A program made the translations under genes and the position numbers. A stretch of DNA of 59,835 nt from Solobacterium sp. (GTDB lineage: Bacteria > Bacillota_I > Bacilli_A > Erysipelotrichales > Erysipelotrichaceae): assembly GCA_017941735.1 (NCBI GenBank), contig JAGAVW010000022.1, positions 1-59,835 on the forward strand, given 5' to 3'. Under the pieces are notes generated by a model. It did no database searches. It was not told where the DNA came from and saw only the letters and a list, made by a program, of their open reading frames with translations. Each line of letters opens with the position of its first letter. Positions within the stretch are counted from its first letter, which is position 1. Below are positions 43,197 to 51,880 of this stretch, piece after piece.

Positions 43197-44420
43197 TTAA
43201 CCGCGATCAGTTGTGGAAGTGATGACAGGGGTGAGGGTGATGTTACAAGTAACTTCTTGCTCGTTACGTATCACTTTAATTGCGACTGTATCGCCAATGG
43301 CCTTTCCTTTTAGATAAGCAGAGATATCGGTATAGGACTGCACTTCGACATCATCGATTTGAATGATACGATCATTAACTTGTAAACCACCACTCTCTGC
43401 ACCAGAACCAGGTACGATTTCGGTGATGTAAACACCAGGTTGGCGCTCATTTGTCCCTTGCATGACAGTTTGTAAGACAACACCAATGTAAGGACGATCA
43501 ACCACCACACCATTTTCAATGAGTTGTTCCGCAACACTAATCGCATCATTAATTGGAATCGCAAAGCCTAAGCCTTCAATGGTAGAACCATTGCTCATCA
43601 TGCCAGAGTCTTTCGCATTGACAATACCAATTAGATCGCCATTGCCATTGAATAAACCACCACCAGAGTTGCCACTGTTAATGGCTGCGTTTGTTTGGAT
43701 GAGTGTCATCATTTCGTTATTGATGGTAATCGTACGATTGGTTGCTGAGACAATTCCATTTGTAACGGTTCCACCTAAGGTGCCAAGTGGATTACCAATC
43801 ACAACCGCAGTATCTCCCACTTCAATAAGGGAAGAATCGCCTAAGGTTGCAGGTTTTAATCCTGTTGCATTGATTTTAATGACACCGATATCACTCTTTG
43901 TATCAGCCCCAACTAGTTCTGCATCATACGTTGTGCCATCGCTTGTTTTAACTTGGATTTTATTTGCGCCATTGACGACGTGGGCGTTGGTAATGATGTA
44001 TCCATCTTCCGATAAGATAACACCAGAGCCAGCTGCTTCTGAAATATAGGTGCCACCAAAGAAACCATAGGAAGTTTGGGTTGCTTCAATGTTGATTTCC
44101 ACAACACTGGATTGTGCCTTTTGGGCAATTTCTTTAATGGATAATTCCGTGCTTGGTGTTACGTTCACATGGGAAGGTATTGGGATTTCTTGTTGAATCA
44201 CAACCGTGTCTTCTTTTTTGGCTTCATTTTGTTTTAAAACAAGTGTTGCGCCTCCTAGACCTGCCCCAAAACCTAATACGGTACTTAAACCAATGGTCAA
44301 CAAAGTTTTCCATAAAGTCGATTTTTTAGGGGTTTGACGTGTCGCTGTTTGTGGGAGAATGTCTCGACTTACATTCCCATAGGTATATGTTTCACGATTT
44401 TCTTCGTTCCATTGACTCAT
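43197..44420 (-). CDS. HtrA/DegP-type membrane-anchored serine protease
   Basis: A 407-residue protease. A cytoplasmic start of about 35 residues precedes a membrane anchor (LLTIGLSTVLGFGAGLGGATL), then a trypsin-like domain with His147 (TNAHVV), Asp177 (KSDIGV) and Ser252 (NSGNSGGGLF). A single PDZ domain starts near 300 (GVYITEIVPGSGAESGGL). It degrades damaged envelope proteins; Firmicutes often have several. GAAGGG precedes the ATG. It diverges from the sseB-like gene. Confidence 0.94.
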   Translation of the reverse strand: MSQWNEENRETYTYGNVSRDILPQTATRQTPKKSTLWKTLLTIGLSTVLGFGAGLGGATLVLKQNEAKKEDTVVIQQEIPIPSHVNVTPSTELSIKEIAQKAQSSVVEINIEATQTSYGFFGGTYISEAAGSGVILSEDGYIITNAHVVNGANKIQVKTSDGTTYDAELVGADTKSDIGVIKINATGLKPATLGDSSLIEVGDTAVVIGNPLGTLGGTVTNGIVSATNRTITINNEMMTLIQTNAAINSGNSGGGLFNGNGDLIGIVNAKDSGMMSNGSTIEGLGFAIPINDAISVAEQLIENGVVVDRPYIGVVLQTVMQGTNERQPGVYITEIVPGSGAESGGLQVNDRIIQIDDVEVQSYTDISAYLKGKAIGDTVAIKVIRNEQEVTCNITLTPVITSTTDRG

Positions 44421-44556
44421 AATATCCCTTCTTTCTACGCATGCACTATAGTGGTTGAAAGTGAAATTTATGTGAAAACAAGTTTAATTATAGATGAATC
44501 TCTGAAAAACGGTATTCACCCATATAAATTATTCTTAAAAAAGGGAGGTTTCCTGT

Positions 44557-44575
44557 TATAATTTGAAACGGAGAA
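44557..44575 (+). promoter_or_regulatory. Promoter elements of the SseB-like gene
   Basis: TATAAT at 44557-44562 is followed by a weak ACGGAG site before the ATG at 44584; no clear -35 is seen. Confidence 0.5.
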
Positions 44576-44583
44576 AATGAATT

Positions 44584-45441
44584 ATGGCAAATAAAAAAAG
44601 TAGAAAACGTGCAATGGCACAAAAGAATAAACAAAGTGAAGTCAAACAAGAACCAATCACAAATCCAGAACTTGTGGAGGCTTTAGAAACCTTAAAAGCA
44701 AAACGGACACCAGAAAATGAGCAACGCATGTTGATTGCGGTTCATGAGGCAAAGCTTTTAACACCGGTGATTTTTGATACCCCAATTCCACAGGATTTAA
44801 GCTCTGGGCGTGTCCAACTAAAAGATAATGCGAAAATGAAATTTGTCTTGGTAAATACCCAAGATGGGAAAACCTTCTTTCCAGGCTTTAGTGATATCGA
44901 AGAAGCAAATAAGCTCCCTAAACAGGAAGGGCAAACATATAGCTATATCGTGCGTACAATGAAGGATTTCCGTAAGATGTTGCGTGATCCAAACAGCAAT
45001 GTCGCTGGGGTTGTGATTAACCCCATGAACCAAAATATTGTTTTCCCTAAAGAATTCATGATGGCTCCTCAAGACCAAGCAGCTACTACATCGACTGCTT
45101 CTTTTTCCCAAGCACTAAGCTTACCATCCCTTGATTCCAACGCGTTCCATGAGCCACAAGTCTATCCAACTGCACTTGTGAATCATGTCTACGAAACATG
45201 TAAAGAGATTGGTGGGATTAGCCGCGTTTGGTTTAAAGGTGTGCATTTAGGAATGGTCAATGGTTATGTCTTCTTTGTGGAATTAGAGGAAGAAGATAAG
45301 AGTAAACTTGAAGCTATCAAAACAAGTGCCCAAGAGCAAGCAGGAGAAGTTCCTATCTTTGTGGAACGTTATACCCAAGAAATACAAGATAAAGTCATTC
45401 ATGATGACTTCCCATTATTTGATAAAGAATTGGATGTTTAA
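44584..45441 (+). CDS. SseB-family protein
   Basis: A 285-residue cytoplasmic protein. After a Lys-rich 25-residue start, residues 30-150 match the SseB N-terminal domain (LTPVIFDTPIP, FFPGFSDIEEANK, VVINPMNQNIVFPKEFM), and the last 100 residues match the SseB C-terminal domain. E. coli SseB affects serine sensitivity through an unknown mechanism; in Firmicutes the family is of unknown role. The next gene starts on the last base of its stop, so the two are coupled. Confidence 0.8.
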   Translation: MANKKSRKRAMAQKNKQSEVKQEPITNPELVEALETLKAKRTPENEQRMLIAVHEAKLLTPVIFDTPIPQDLSSGRVQLKDNAKMKFVLVNTQDGKTFFPGFSDIEEANKLPKQEGQTYSYIVRTMKDFRKMLRDPNSNVAGVVINPMNQNIVFPKEFMMAPQDQAATTSTASFSQALSLPSLDSNAFHEPQVYPTALVNHVYETCKEIGGISRVWFKGVHLGMVNGYVFFVELEEEDKSKLEAIKTSAQEQAGEVPIFVERYTQEIQDKVIHDDFPLFDKELDV

Positions 45442-46175
45442 TGGAATATCGTTTATTGGAAGAAAAAGAATTAGCCTTTTCCTTTGTGGAAGCACATTTT
45501 GAAGATGTGGCAGGTGCCACGTTTTCTTTGCAAGGTAAAGAGCAATTCATATCAAATTTAAAAGGATTAGAGGACTTACGCTTTTATGGTGCATTTTCGC
45601 CTTCATTAGAAGGGCTTCTCATTTATGAAGAAAAGACCAATCAAATTCTTTTCCTTTATGGAGAAGAAGAATCTCTTTTTGATTTATTGAAAAAAGATTT
45701 ACAAGCGGCACGCATAGGGAAGGTGAATGCCCTTGTCACAAAACAACAATTTTCTTTATTTGAAGGGCTACATTTTGTATTAACGGAAAAGGAAGTCCAA
45801 GAAGAGAACGTCCAATATCGGAAGTTAGAATATTATATTGACCAAGATGCCTTAGGCAAATCAGTACGTGTGATTGTGGATCATCCCTATGGAAGCTTTC
45901 ATCCTCATTATCCCGATGTCTTGTTGCCATGTAATTATGGATATATCGAAGATAATCTTTGGGAAGAAAGAGATCTACAAAATGCGTATGTTTATGGCGT
46001 CGATGAGCCAATTGAGACATTTGAAGGAATTGTGATTGGGATCTTATATCGAAAAGAAGATTCCCATTCCTGGTGGATTGTGGCAGATAAGATGCCAGAT
46101 GATAAACAAGATGTCATTGATACCATCGGCCCTTTAGAGCAATATTACGATACGCGAATCATTTGGAAACCATAG
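45441..46175 (+). CDS. Fusion of a GNAT-like N-terminus with an inorganic-pyrophosphatase-like domain
   Basis: A 244-residue protein. The last 115 residues resemble the short pyrophosphatase-like family of Clostridia: VIVDHPYGSFHPHYPD, then CNYGYIEDN, AYVYGVDEP and IGILYRKEDSHSWWIVADK. In true family I enzymes, acidic residues precede the position aligned with AYVYG; here the sequence is ERDLQNAYVYG, where an expected Asp seems to be Asn. Residues 1-125 look like a degenerate GNAT acyltransferase fold with no clear acetyl-CoA loop. The protein starts on the last base of the sseB-like stop. A terminator follows. Activity is uncertain. Confidence 0.65.
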   Translation: MEYRLLEEKELAFSFVEAHFEDVAGATFSLQGKEQFISNLKGLEDLRFYGAFSPSLEGLLIYEEKTNQILFLYGEEESLFDLLKKDLQAARIGKVNALVTKQQFSLFEGLHFVLTEKEVQEENVQYRKLEYYIDQDALGKSVRVIVDHPYGSFHPHYPDVLLPCNYGYIEDNLWEERDLQNAYVYGVDEPIETFEGIVIGILYRKEDSHSWWIVADKMPDDKQDVIDTIGPLEQYYDTRIIWKP

Positions 46176-46207
46176 CATGTTCTATCACAGAACATGCATT
46201 TTTATTT
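46175..46207 (+). terminator. Terminator after the pyrophosphatase-like gene
   Basis: GCATGTTCT and AGAACATGC pair perfectly around ATCAC, then ATTTTTATTT. The first base is in the stop codon. Confidence 0.85.
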
Positions 46208-46284
46208 CAGATAATGTTCACAATACAACCATTGAAACCACAGATTCCTTTTTTATGCTAGTACCAAGCAAGGAGGAATCACTT

Positions 46285-47040
46285 ATGTGCGAATACATTG
46301 ATACTTTCCAAAGAGTGGAACACAAATACTTGTTGACACAAGAACAACAAAAAGAACTCTTAAAACGAATCCAATCGCATCTTGTGGATGATAAGTATCC
46401 AACCTATACCCTTTATAACATCTACTATGATTCAACGGATAGCATCATGATTATGCGCTCCCTCATGTCACCCATCTACAAGGAGAAATTACGTTTACGC
46501 TCCTATGGGGAAGTGAAAGAAGATACCCCAGCGTATCTTGAAATCAAAAAGAAATTTGATGGCATTGTCTATAAGCGACGCATCGCAATGGAATATGAAA
46601 CTGCAAGAAACTACTTGGAGAGGGAAGGAGAAAATCCTGACGCAAGTCAAATTGCGAAAGAAATTGATTATGTCAAACAATTCTATCAAGTCGAACCTAA
46701 AGTATTTATTGCTTATGATCGACGCGCCTATGCGGGAAAGCTAGAAGAGGATGTACGAATCACCTTCGATACGAATATCCGTTATCGTATGGAAGACTTA
46801 TCTCTACATGAAACAGGGCAAGAAGAAAAAATGCTAGAAGAAGGACAGGTGCTCATGGAAATCAAAGCGATGGACCGTTATCCACTTTGGTTAAGTGAAG
46901 CCCTTACCGAATTACATCTAACACGTACTTCTTTCTCAAAATATGGCGTCATCTATACACGTTTACAACAAAAAGCAAAACAAACCTATACCCATGTCTT
47001 ACCAATTAAGGAGGTGCAACCATGCTTGGCTCAATTCTAA
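46285..47040 (+). CDS. VTC-domain polyphosphate polymerase-like protein
   Basis: A 251-residue protein matching the VTC catalytic domain (an ATP-dependent polyphosphate polymerase of the tunnel type). It has basic tunnel motifs RVEHKYLL, KEKLRLRSYG, EIKKKFDGIVYKRRI and the final acidic EIKAMDRYPLWL. The start MCEYIDTF follows AAGGAGG; a longer frame overlaps the preceding terminator. The DUF4956 gene overlaps its end by 19 bases. VTC-DUF4956-solenoid trios are common in Firmicutes; their product and role are not established. Confidence 0.85.
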   Translation: MCEYIDTFQRVEHKYLLTQEQQKELLKRIQSHLVDDKYPTYTLYNIYYDSTDSIMIMRSLMSPIYKEKLRLRSYGEVKEDTPAYLEIKKKFDGIVYKRRIAMEYETARNYLEREGENPDASQIAKEIDYVKQFYQVEPKVFIAYDRRAYAGKLEEDVRITFDTNIRYRMEDLSLHETGQEEKMLEEGQVLMEIKAMDRYPLWLSEALTELHLTRTSFSKYGVIYTRLQQKAKQTYTHVLPIKEVQPCLAQF

Positions 47041-47696
47041 CAAATACCGCTTCAACCTTAACCATCTTACAAGTGCTCTATTGCGCTTTGACTAGTATCT
47101 TATGTGGTCTTGTGATTGCGTATGCATATCGTTTCTGTACAAATGCATCGAAATCCTTCTTGATTACCGTCGCTGTTTTACCAGCGATTGTCATGGCCAT
47201 CATCTTGATGGTAAACGGGAATCTTGGTATTGGCGTTGCGGTTGCAGGAAGCTTCTCGCTTGTCCGTTTCCGCTCTATGCCAGGAAAGGCATCTGACTTA
47301 GCGGTTGTCTTTTTGGCAATGGGAGTTGGGCTTGCAACCGGAACTGGTTATATCGGCTTTGCGATTTTGATGACAATTCTTGTCGTAGTGGCTGGCTTAT
47401 TCTTTGCAAAAACACCAATTCTCAATACCGATTCGACGTATCGTTATTTAAAAATTACGATTCCAGAAGATTTAGACTACAACAATGCCTTTGAAGATCT
47501 CTTTACAACTTATACAAAAGAGCATCATCTCGAAGGAATTAAAACCGTCAATATGGGGGCAATGTACTTACTTGCTTACCAAGTGAAATTAAAAGATAAC
47601 AAACAAGAAAAGGAACTCATTGATGCACTGCGTTGCCGGAATGGAAATCTAACAATTTCTTCTTCCTTACAAGCGACCGCAGCACAAGAGCTATAG
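47022..47696 (+). CDS. DUF4956 membrane protein
   Basis: A 224-residue protein with four or five membrane segments in its first 130 residues, including GNLGIGVAVAGSFSLVRFRSMPG, the signature of DUF4956. A soluble C-terminal part of about 80 residues follows (YRYLKITIPEDLDYNNAFEDL). It lies between the polyphosphate-polymerase-like gene, which it overlaps, and the solenoid lipoprotein gene. It may export or anchor the product of the polymerase; this is an inference from gene order. Confidence 0.88.
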   Translation: MLGSILTNTASTLTILQVLYCALTSILCGLVIAYAYRFCTNASKSFLITVAVLPAIVMAIILMVNGNLGIGVAVAGSFSLVRFRSMPGKASDLAVVFLAMGVGLATGTGYIGFAILMTILVVVAGLFFAKTPILNTDSTYRYLKITIPEDLDYNNAFEDLFTTYTKEHHLEGIKTVNMGAMYLLAYQVKLKDNKQEKELIDALRCRNGNLTISSSLQATAAQEL

Positions 47697-47705
47697 GTGA
47701 GAAAT

Positions 47706-49568
47706 ATGAAAAAGATGAATTTACTCTACGCCGCATTATTAAGTATTAGTTTATGTGGATGCGCAACAAATGCACAAAGCTTAGTTGCACAAGAAGTCAC
47801 TGCACTTGAAACGATAGAAAACCGTACCTATGAAGAAACAAATGCAACCACCATTAAGAATGAAAATGGGGAAGTAAAGATTACCGGAAGTGGAGCAACC
47901 TTAAGCAATCAAACAATTACGATTAGCCAACCTGGTGTGTATATCGTAAGTGGAACATACGAAGGCTATAAGATTAATGTAGATGTTGCCTCCAAAGGGG
48001 ATGTACAAATTGTCTTAGAAGAAGCAAATATTGCATCAAGCCAAGGTCCGGCAATCATCGTAACCGAAGCAAGTAATACGATTCTTACTTTAGCAGAAGG
48101 AACACACAACGAATTAAGCGCTTCGGGCAGTGATGCGGATGGCGAAGATGCAGCCCTAATGAGCCATGATGATTTGACCATTGATGGAAATGGTTCCTTG
48201 AAAATTGTCGCAAACGAAAAAGATGGAATCAGCGCAAATGATAACTTAACCCTTGCCAATGCAACTCTTACTATTGAAGCAAAGGATGATGGAATTGTCG
48301 TTAATGATGTGCTTACACTTGCGAATGCGAAGGTGACAATTGTTGCTTCTGGCGATGGCTTAAAAGTTGGTAAAACAGATGGCACAAGTGAAGGAAGCAT
48401 CACCATTAATGGTGGAGAAATCAACATTGAAGCAATGGATGATGGCGTGCAAGCAACAGGTGATGTGACGATGGTAGAAGGAAGTTTATCCATCGTAGCT
48501 GGAAATGGGGCACCAGATGTAATCACAACAGATGCATTTGCAAATGCAATGCAAGGAAATCAAGGCATGATGCCACAGATGAATGACCAACAAGGAATGA
48601 TGCCAGAAATGAATGGTCAACAAGGCACGATGCCTCCACAAGGTATGCATCCAAATGGATTTGGTGGGCGACCAGAAATGAATGGGCAACAGCCAAGCTT
48701 CAATAATGGGGAAGTACCTGCAGAAAGTACAACCCAAGCCGAAACGAGTGATACAACCGATGTTGCAAAAGGAATCGTTGTGGATGGATCCATCTTGATT
48801 CAAGGTGGTACGCTCAATGTTGATGCCGCCGATGATGCGTTGCACGCAAATGGGAAGATTCAAATCGATGACGGAGAAATCATTCTTGAATCAGGTGATG
48901 ATGCGATACATGCCGATACAGAAATCGTAGTGAATGATGGCACACTTAAAATCAATCATACAAAGGAAGGCATCGAGTCCATGTTAATTACCATCAATGG
49001 TGGAGAGATTGAAATTATCGCTAGCGATGATGGTATCAATGCTTCGAATCCAGATGTTACCGATGCGGAGACTTCCGATGGTAGTCAGCTTGTCATCAAT
49101 GGTGGAAATATTCAAATTAGTTCGGATGCAGATGGCATTGACTTAAATGGCGAAGGTGTGATGAATGGTGGGACCTTAGTGGTTTATGGACCTGTGAATG
49201 CTGGAAATGGGGCAATCGATTATAACAGTACCTTTGATATTAATGGTGGGGTTGCATTGTTTGGTGGAAGTAGTGGTATGGCAATGGCACCATCCGAAAC
49301 TTCTAAAAACTATGCGATTATGATTGGGGTTACAAATCAAAACGCAAAACTCACCATTAAAGATGAGAGTGGAAATGAGATCGTTACTTATGAATCCCTT
49401 AAGAGTTATCAAAACTTAGTTGTCTCAAGTGAAAAGCTAGAAAAAGGTAAAACCTATCACATCTATGAAGATGATACGGAAGTAGGCGAAGTCACGATCC
49501 AAGATGCCATCACATATTACAATGCGATGGGAGGCATGAATCAAGCGCAAGGCATGTTTCGTCGATAG
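47706..49568 (+). CDS. Beta-solenoid lipoprotein (carbohydrate-binding-like) with Met/Gln-rich insert
   Basis: A 620-residue exported lipoprotein with lipidated Cys19 (SLCGC). From about 50 to 280 and 340 to 540 it consists of repeats of about 20-25 residues ending in Asn/Asp-Gly turns, such as LTIDGNGSLKIVANEKDGI and LTIEAKDDGIVVNDV, typical of a right-handed beta-helix (DUF4353 group). Between the two blocks is a Met/Gln/Pro-rich insert with QGMMP repeats, and the C-terminus ends MGGMNQAQGMFRR. It closes the VTC-DUF4956 operon and is followed by a terminator. The ATG at 47706 follows AGGTGAG. Confidence 0.8.
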   Translation: MKKMNLLYAALLSISLCGCATNAQSLVAQEVTALETIENRTYEETNATTIKNENGEVKITGSGATLSNQTITISQPGVYIVSGTYEGYKINVDVASKGDVQIVLEEANIASSQGPAIIVTEASNTILTLAEGTHNELSASGSDADGEDAALMSHDDLTIDGNGSLKIVANEKDGISANDNLTLANATLTIEAKDDGIVVNDVLTLANAKVTIVASGDGLKVGKTDGTSEGSITINGGEINIEAMDDGVQATGDVTMVEGSLSIVAGNGAPDVITTDAFANAMQGNQGMMPQMNDQQGMMPEMNGQQGTMPPQGMHPNGFGGRPEMNGQQPSFNNGEVPAESTTQAETSDTTDVAKGIVVDGSILIQGGTLNVDAADDALHANGKIQIDDGEIILESGDDAIHADTEIVVNDGTLKINHTKEGIESMLITINGGEIEIIASDDGINASNPDVTDAETSDGSQLVINGGNIQISSDADGIDLNGEGVMNGGTLVVYGPVNAGNGAIDYNSTFDINGGVALFGGSSGMAMAPSETSKNYAIMIGVTNQNAKLTIKDESGNEIVTYESLKSYQNLVVSSEKLEKGKTYHIYEDDTEVGEVTIQDAITYYNAMGGMNQAQGMFRR

Positions 49569-49572
49569 AAAG

Positions 49573-49592
49573 AGCGGAGAAATCCGCTTTTT
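49573..49592 (+). terminator. Terminator overlapping the hflX promoter region
   Basis: AGCGGA and TCCGCT pair around GAAA, followed by TTTTC. The hflX -10 box begins only seven bases later. Confidence 0.75.
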
Positions 49593-49598
49593 CAATGG

Positions 49599-49604
49599 TA
49601 AAAT
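49599..49604 (+). promoter_or_regulatory. hflX -10 box, leaderless type
   Basis: TAAAAT ends six bases before the hflX ATG and there is no ribosome-binding site. The upstream terminator occupies the -35 position. Confidence 0.5.
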
Positions 49605-49610
49605 GACAAC

Positions 49611-50846
49611 ATGGAAGAAAACCGAAAAGTTGTATTAGCTTACTTTTATACATATGAAGAAAAAGAGACGGTTGCGCAAGTCGAAGACGAATGCATTGCG
49701 CTATGTGCTTCTTGTGGGATGCGCGTGGTGGCAAAAACCTCGCAACAAGTTTCAACGACTTCTGGCTTTGGCAAAGGTAAACTCGAAGCCCTTAAGCATA
49801 CAGTTGAAACGATGGAAGCCGATGCGATTGTCTTTGCGAATAATCTTTCTATCGCAAGTGCACAACGCATTGGGCGCTTAACAGGGGTTGAAGTAATGGA
49901 TCGCACCTCGTTAATTCTTCATATTTTCTCCTTGCGTGCACGCACAAAAGAAGCAGTCTTACAAGTGGAGATGGCACGTTTGCAGTATGATATGCCTCGC
50001 TTATCACTCATGAAAGAACAAGAAAGTCATACACGTGGTGGTTCTTTCACTAACCGTGGGGCAGGGGAAATGCGCTCAAGTATTTTAAAGCGCAAATACC
50101 AAAATCGAATTAAACAATTGAAAAAGGAAATTCAAGCACTAGAAAAGGAACAAAATAGTGCCGAAAGAAGACGCACCAAAACAAGCTTTGCGCGGGTTGC
50201 CTTAGTTGGTTATACGAATGCCGGTAAAAGCAGTTTGATGAATGCGATTCTGCAAGAATATGGCAATTCTAAAAAAGAAGTCTATGTAGAAGATCGCTTA
50301 TTCGCAACCTTAGATACAAGTGTGCGTAATATTCGTTATCAAACCAAAGAATTCTTACTCTATGATACGGTTGGGTTTGTTTCTTCTTTACCACATGAAC
50401 TCATTGAAGCTTTTCATAGTACCTTGGCTTCGGCGCGCAATGCGGATTTGTTGGTGCATGTAATAGATGCAACTGATCCAAACTACGCAGATAAAATCAC
50501 GATAACCCAAGATGCTCTTACCGCTATCCATGCTGAAGAAATCCCGATCTTACGAGTCTTCAATAAGATTGATTTAGTTGAAAACAAAGAAGCCATTCCA
50601 GGTCTTAAAGTTTCCGCCTTAACAAAAGAAGGCCTTCCGACTTTACTGCAAGAAATCCTAAAACGTGTGTATCCAGAAGAAATCAGTTTTGTTTGTTTAT
50701 TGCCTTATGCCAAGATTAAACTCTATCATGATGCGAAAAAATATATGACCTTTGAAATCCTAGAAGAAAAGGAGGATGGGCTCCTCCTGAAAGTATCTGG
50801 GCCAGAAAATAGAACGCGGCCATTTAAGATTTATCAAGTGGAGTAA
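49611..50846 (+). CDS. hflX: HflX, ribosome-associated GTPase
   Basis: A 411-residue GTPase. The N-terminal HflX domain (SGFGKGKLEALK, DRTSLILHIFSLRART) precedes a coiled linker near 155-195 and a G domain with GYTNAGKSSLMNAI (about 204-217), DTVGFVSSLP, and NKIDLVENK. HflX splits stalled or stress-inactivated ribosomes. It is followed by a shared terminator and the convergent plsY gene. The message is probably leaderless. Confidence 0.95.
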   Translation: MEENRKVVLAYFYTYEEKETVAQVEDECIALCASCGMRVVAKTSQQVSTTSGFGKGKLEALKHTVETMEADAIVFANNLSIASAQRIGRLTGVEVMDRTSLILHIFSLRARTKEAVLQVEMARLQYDMPRLSLMKEQESHTRGGSFTNRGAGEMRSSILKRKYQNRIKQLKKEIQALEKEQNSAERRRTKTSFARVALVGYTNAGKSSLMNAILQEYGNSKKEVYVEDRLFATLDTSVRNIRYQTKEFLLYDTVGFVSSLPHELIEAFHSTLASARNADLLVHVIDATDPNYADKITITQDALTAIHAEEIPILRVFNKIDLVENKEAIPGLKVSALTKEGLPTLLQEILKRVYPEEISFVCLLPYAKIKLYHDAKKYMTFEILEEKEDGLLLKVSGPENRTRPFKIYQVE

Positions 50847-50869
50847 TCACATCCACTTGATTTTATTTT
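50833..50869. terminator. Bidirectional terminator shared by hflX and plsY
   Basis: ATCAAGTGGA and TCCACTTGAT form a perfect ten-pair stem that contains both stop codons; TTTTATTTT follows on the plus strand. Confidence 0.85.
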
Positions 50870-51467
50870 CGGTTCCTTGTTGAATCCGTTTTAGATTATC
50901 TTTATGTCGATAAGTCACAAATATCCATAAGACAAGAATGGAAAGACATTGTGCTAAGGTGACATTGGGTGCTTTTTGAAAGTATAAGATTAGGCTTGCA
51001 AGAAAGCACATAAATAAGGAACAAATACTACTTAAGGAAACCATTTTGGTTAAATAGAGAATGAGAAAGAAACATAAGATGGGGAAAAGAAATTGCCAAA
51101 ACCATTGGTGGGTTAATAAGGTAACAATGCCTAAAAAGAACCCATAGGAGGTCGCAACTGCCTTTCCACCTTTAAAATTCGCAAAGAGTGGGAAACAATG
51201 CCCAACACAACACGCAAGGCCTGCAAAAAGGATCGCTTCTGGCGCAAGCATGGACGCTAATAACATTGAAAAGAAGGCTTTTAAGGCATCTAATACCGTT
51301 ACAATGACTGCTACTTTTTTTCCTAATACGCGTCCTGCATTGGATGCGCCAAGATTTCCTGAACCTTCTTTACGAATGTCTTTATGATAAAAGACTTTTC
51401 CAATAATTAAGGCCCAAGGGATGGATCCAAATAAATAACTTAATACAATCGCTAATACAGTTTTCAT
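50847..51467 (-). CDS. plsY: PlsY, acyl-phosphate:glycerol-3-phosphate acyltransferase
   Basis: A 206-residue membrane enzyme with five or six hydrophobic segments and the three PlsY motifs: GSGNLGASNAGRVLG, a Gly-rich HCFPLFANFKGGKAVAT, and a later loop near the fifth segment. It makes lysophosphatidic acid from acyl-phosphate and glycerol-3-phosphate, the first step of membrane phospholipid synthesis. The -10 box TAACAT ends six bases before the ATG with -35 TTGAAA 17 bases further, and no ribosome-binding site, so it is probably leaderless. Confidence 0.95.
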   Translation of the reverse strand: MKTVLAIVLSYLFGSIPWALIIGKVFYHKDIRKEGSGNLGASNAGRVLGKKVAVIVTVLDALKAFFSMLLASMLAPEAILFAGLACCVGHCFPLFANFKGGKAVATSYGFFLGIVTLLTHQWFWQFLFPILCFFLILYLTKMVSLSSICSLFMCFLASLILYFQKAPNVTLAQCLSILVLWIFVTYRHKDNLKRIQQGTENKIKWM

Positions 51468-51473
51468 TCTTTC

Positions 51474-51502
51474 ATGTTACCAAACTCTAGGAAAGTTTTC
51501 AA
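51474..51502 (-). promoter_or_regulatory. plsY promoter, leaderless type
   Basis: On the minus strand, -35 TTGAAA (51497-51502) and -10 TAACAT (51474-51479) are 17 bases apart, six bases before the ATG. Confidence 0.6.
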
Positions 51503-51531
51503 AACGTACGAATTAGGAAAGGGAGGTAACT

Positions 51532-51810
51532 ATGAAAGAACTCTATTTCTTTTGGGTTGGCGCAAGTCTAGCTAGTTTTGTATGTTGTCAAATGAAAAGA
51601 AAAGGAAAGGATCCTTCCATATGGAGCCATTGTGATAAGTGTGGGCATCCCTTAAGCTTGATGGAGCTAATTCCACTAGTTGGATACCTTATGGTTAAAG
51701 GGCGTTGTCGCTATTGTGGGTATCGAATTCCGCCTATCTATCCACTTCTTGAAGGATTATGTGGAATTCTATGCCTTTTACTAGCAAAATGGGGTCTCAA
51801 GTCTTTTTAA
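51532..51810 (+). CDS. Prepilin-peptidase N-terminal domain fragment
   Basis: A 92-residue protein matching only the first part of type IV prepilin peptidases (A24). It has a first membrane segment and the zinc-type cysteine pairs CDKCGHPLSLMELIPLVGYL and GRCRYCGYRIPPIYPLLEG. The catalytic aspartyl half (GxGD) is absent and the frame ends cleanly with TAA; no matching continuation is found in the next bases. It could be a degraded peptidase or a stand-alone protein reusing this domain. GGGAGG precedes the ATG. Confidence 0.75.
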   Translation: MKELYFFWVGASLASFVCCQMKRKGKDPSIWSHCDKCGHPLSLMELIPLVGYLMVKGRCRYCGYRIPPIYPLLEGLCGILCLLLAKWGLKSF

Positions 51811-51850
51811 AATAATCAAATTTGTGATAGTTTGCTATCCAACTATTTGG

Positions 51851-51856
51851 TATAAT
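51851..51856 (+). promoter_or_regulatory. parE -10 box
   Basis: TATAAT lies 24 bases before the parE ATG with ATGGAG between; no clear -35 is seen. Confidence 0.5.
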
Positions 51857-51880
51857 AACTAAGTTGAAATGGAGACAAGA

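Noticed and set aside
43519..44049. 176-codon plus-strand frame inside the HtrA-type gene
   Set aside because: Antisense shadow; Pro/Ser/Leu composition reflects the protease codons.
47966..48526. 186-codon minus-strand frame inside the solenoid lipoprotein gene
   Set aside because: Antisense shadow of repetitive coding sequence.
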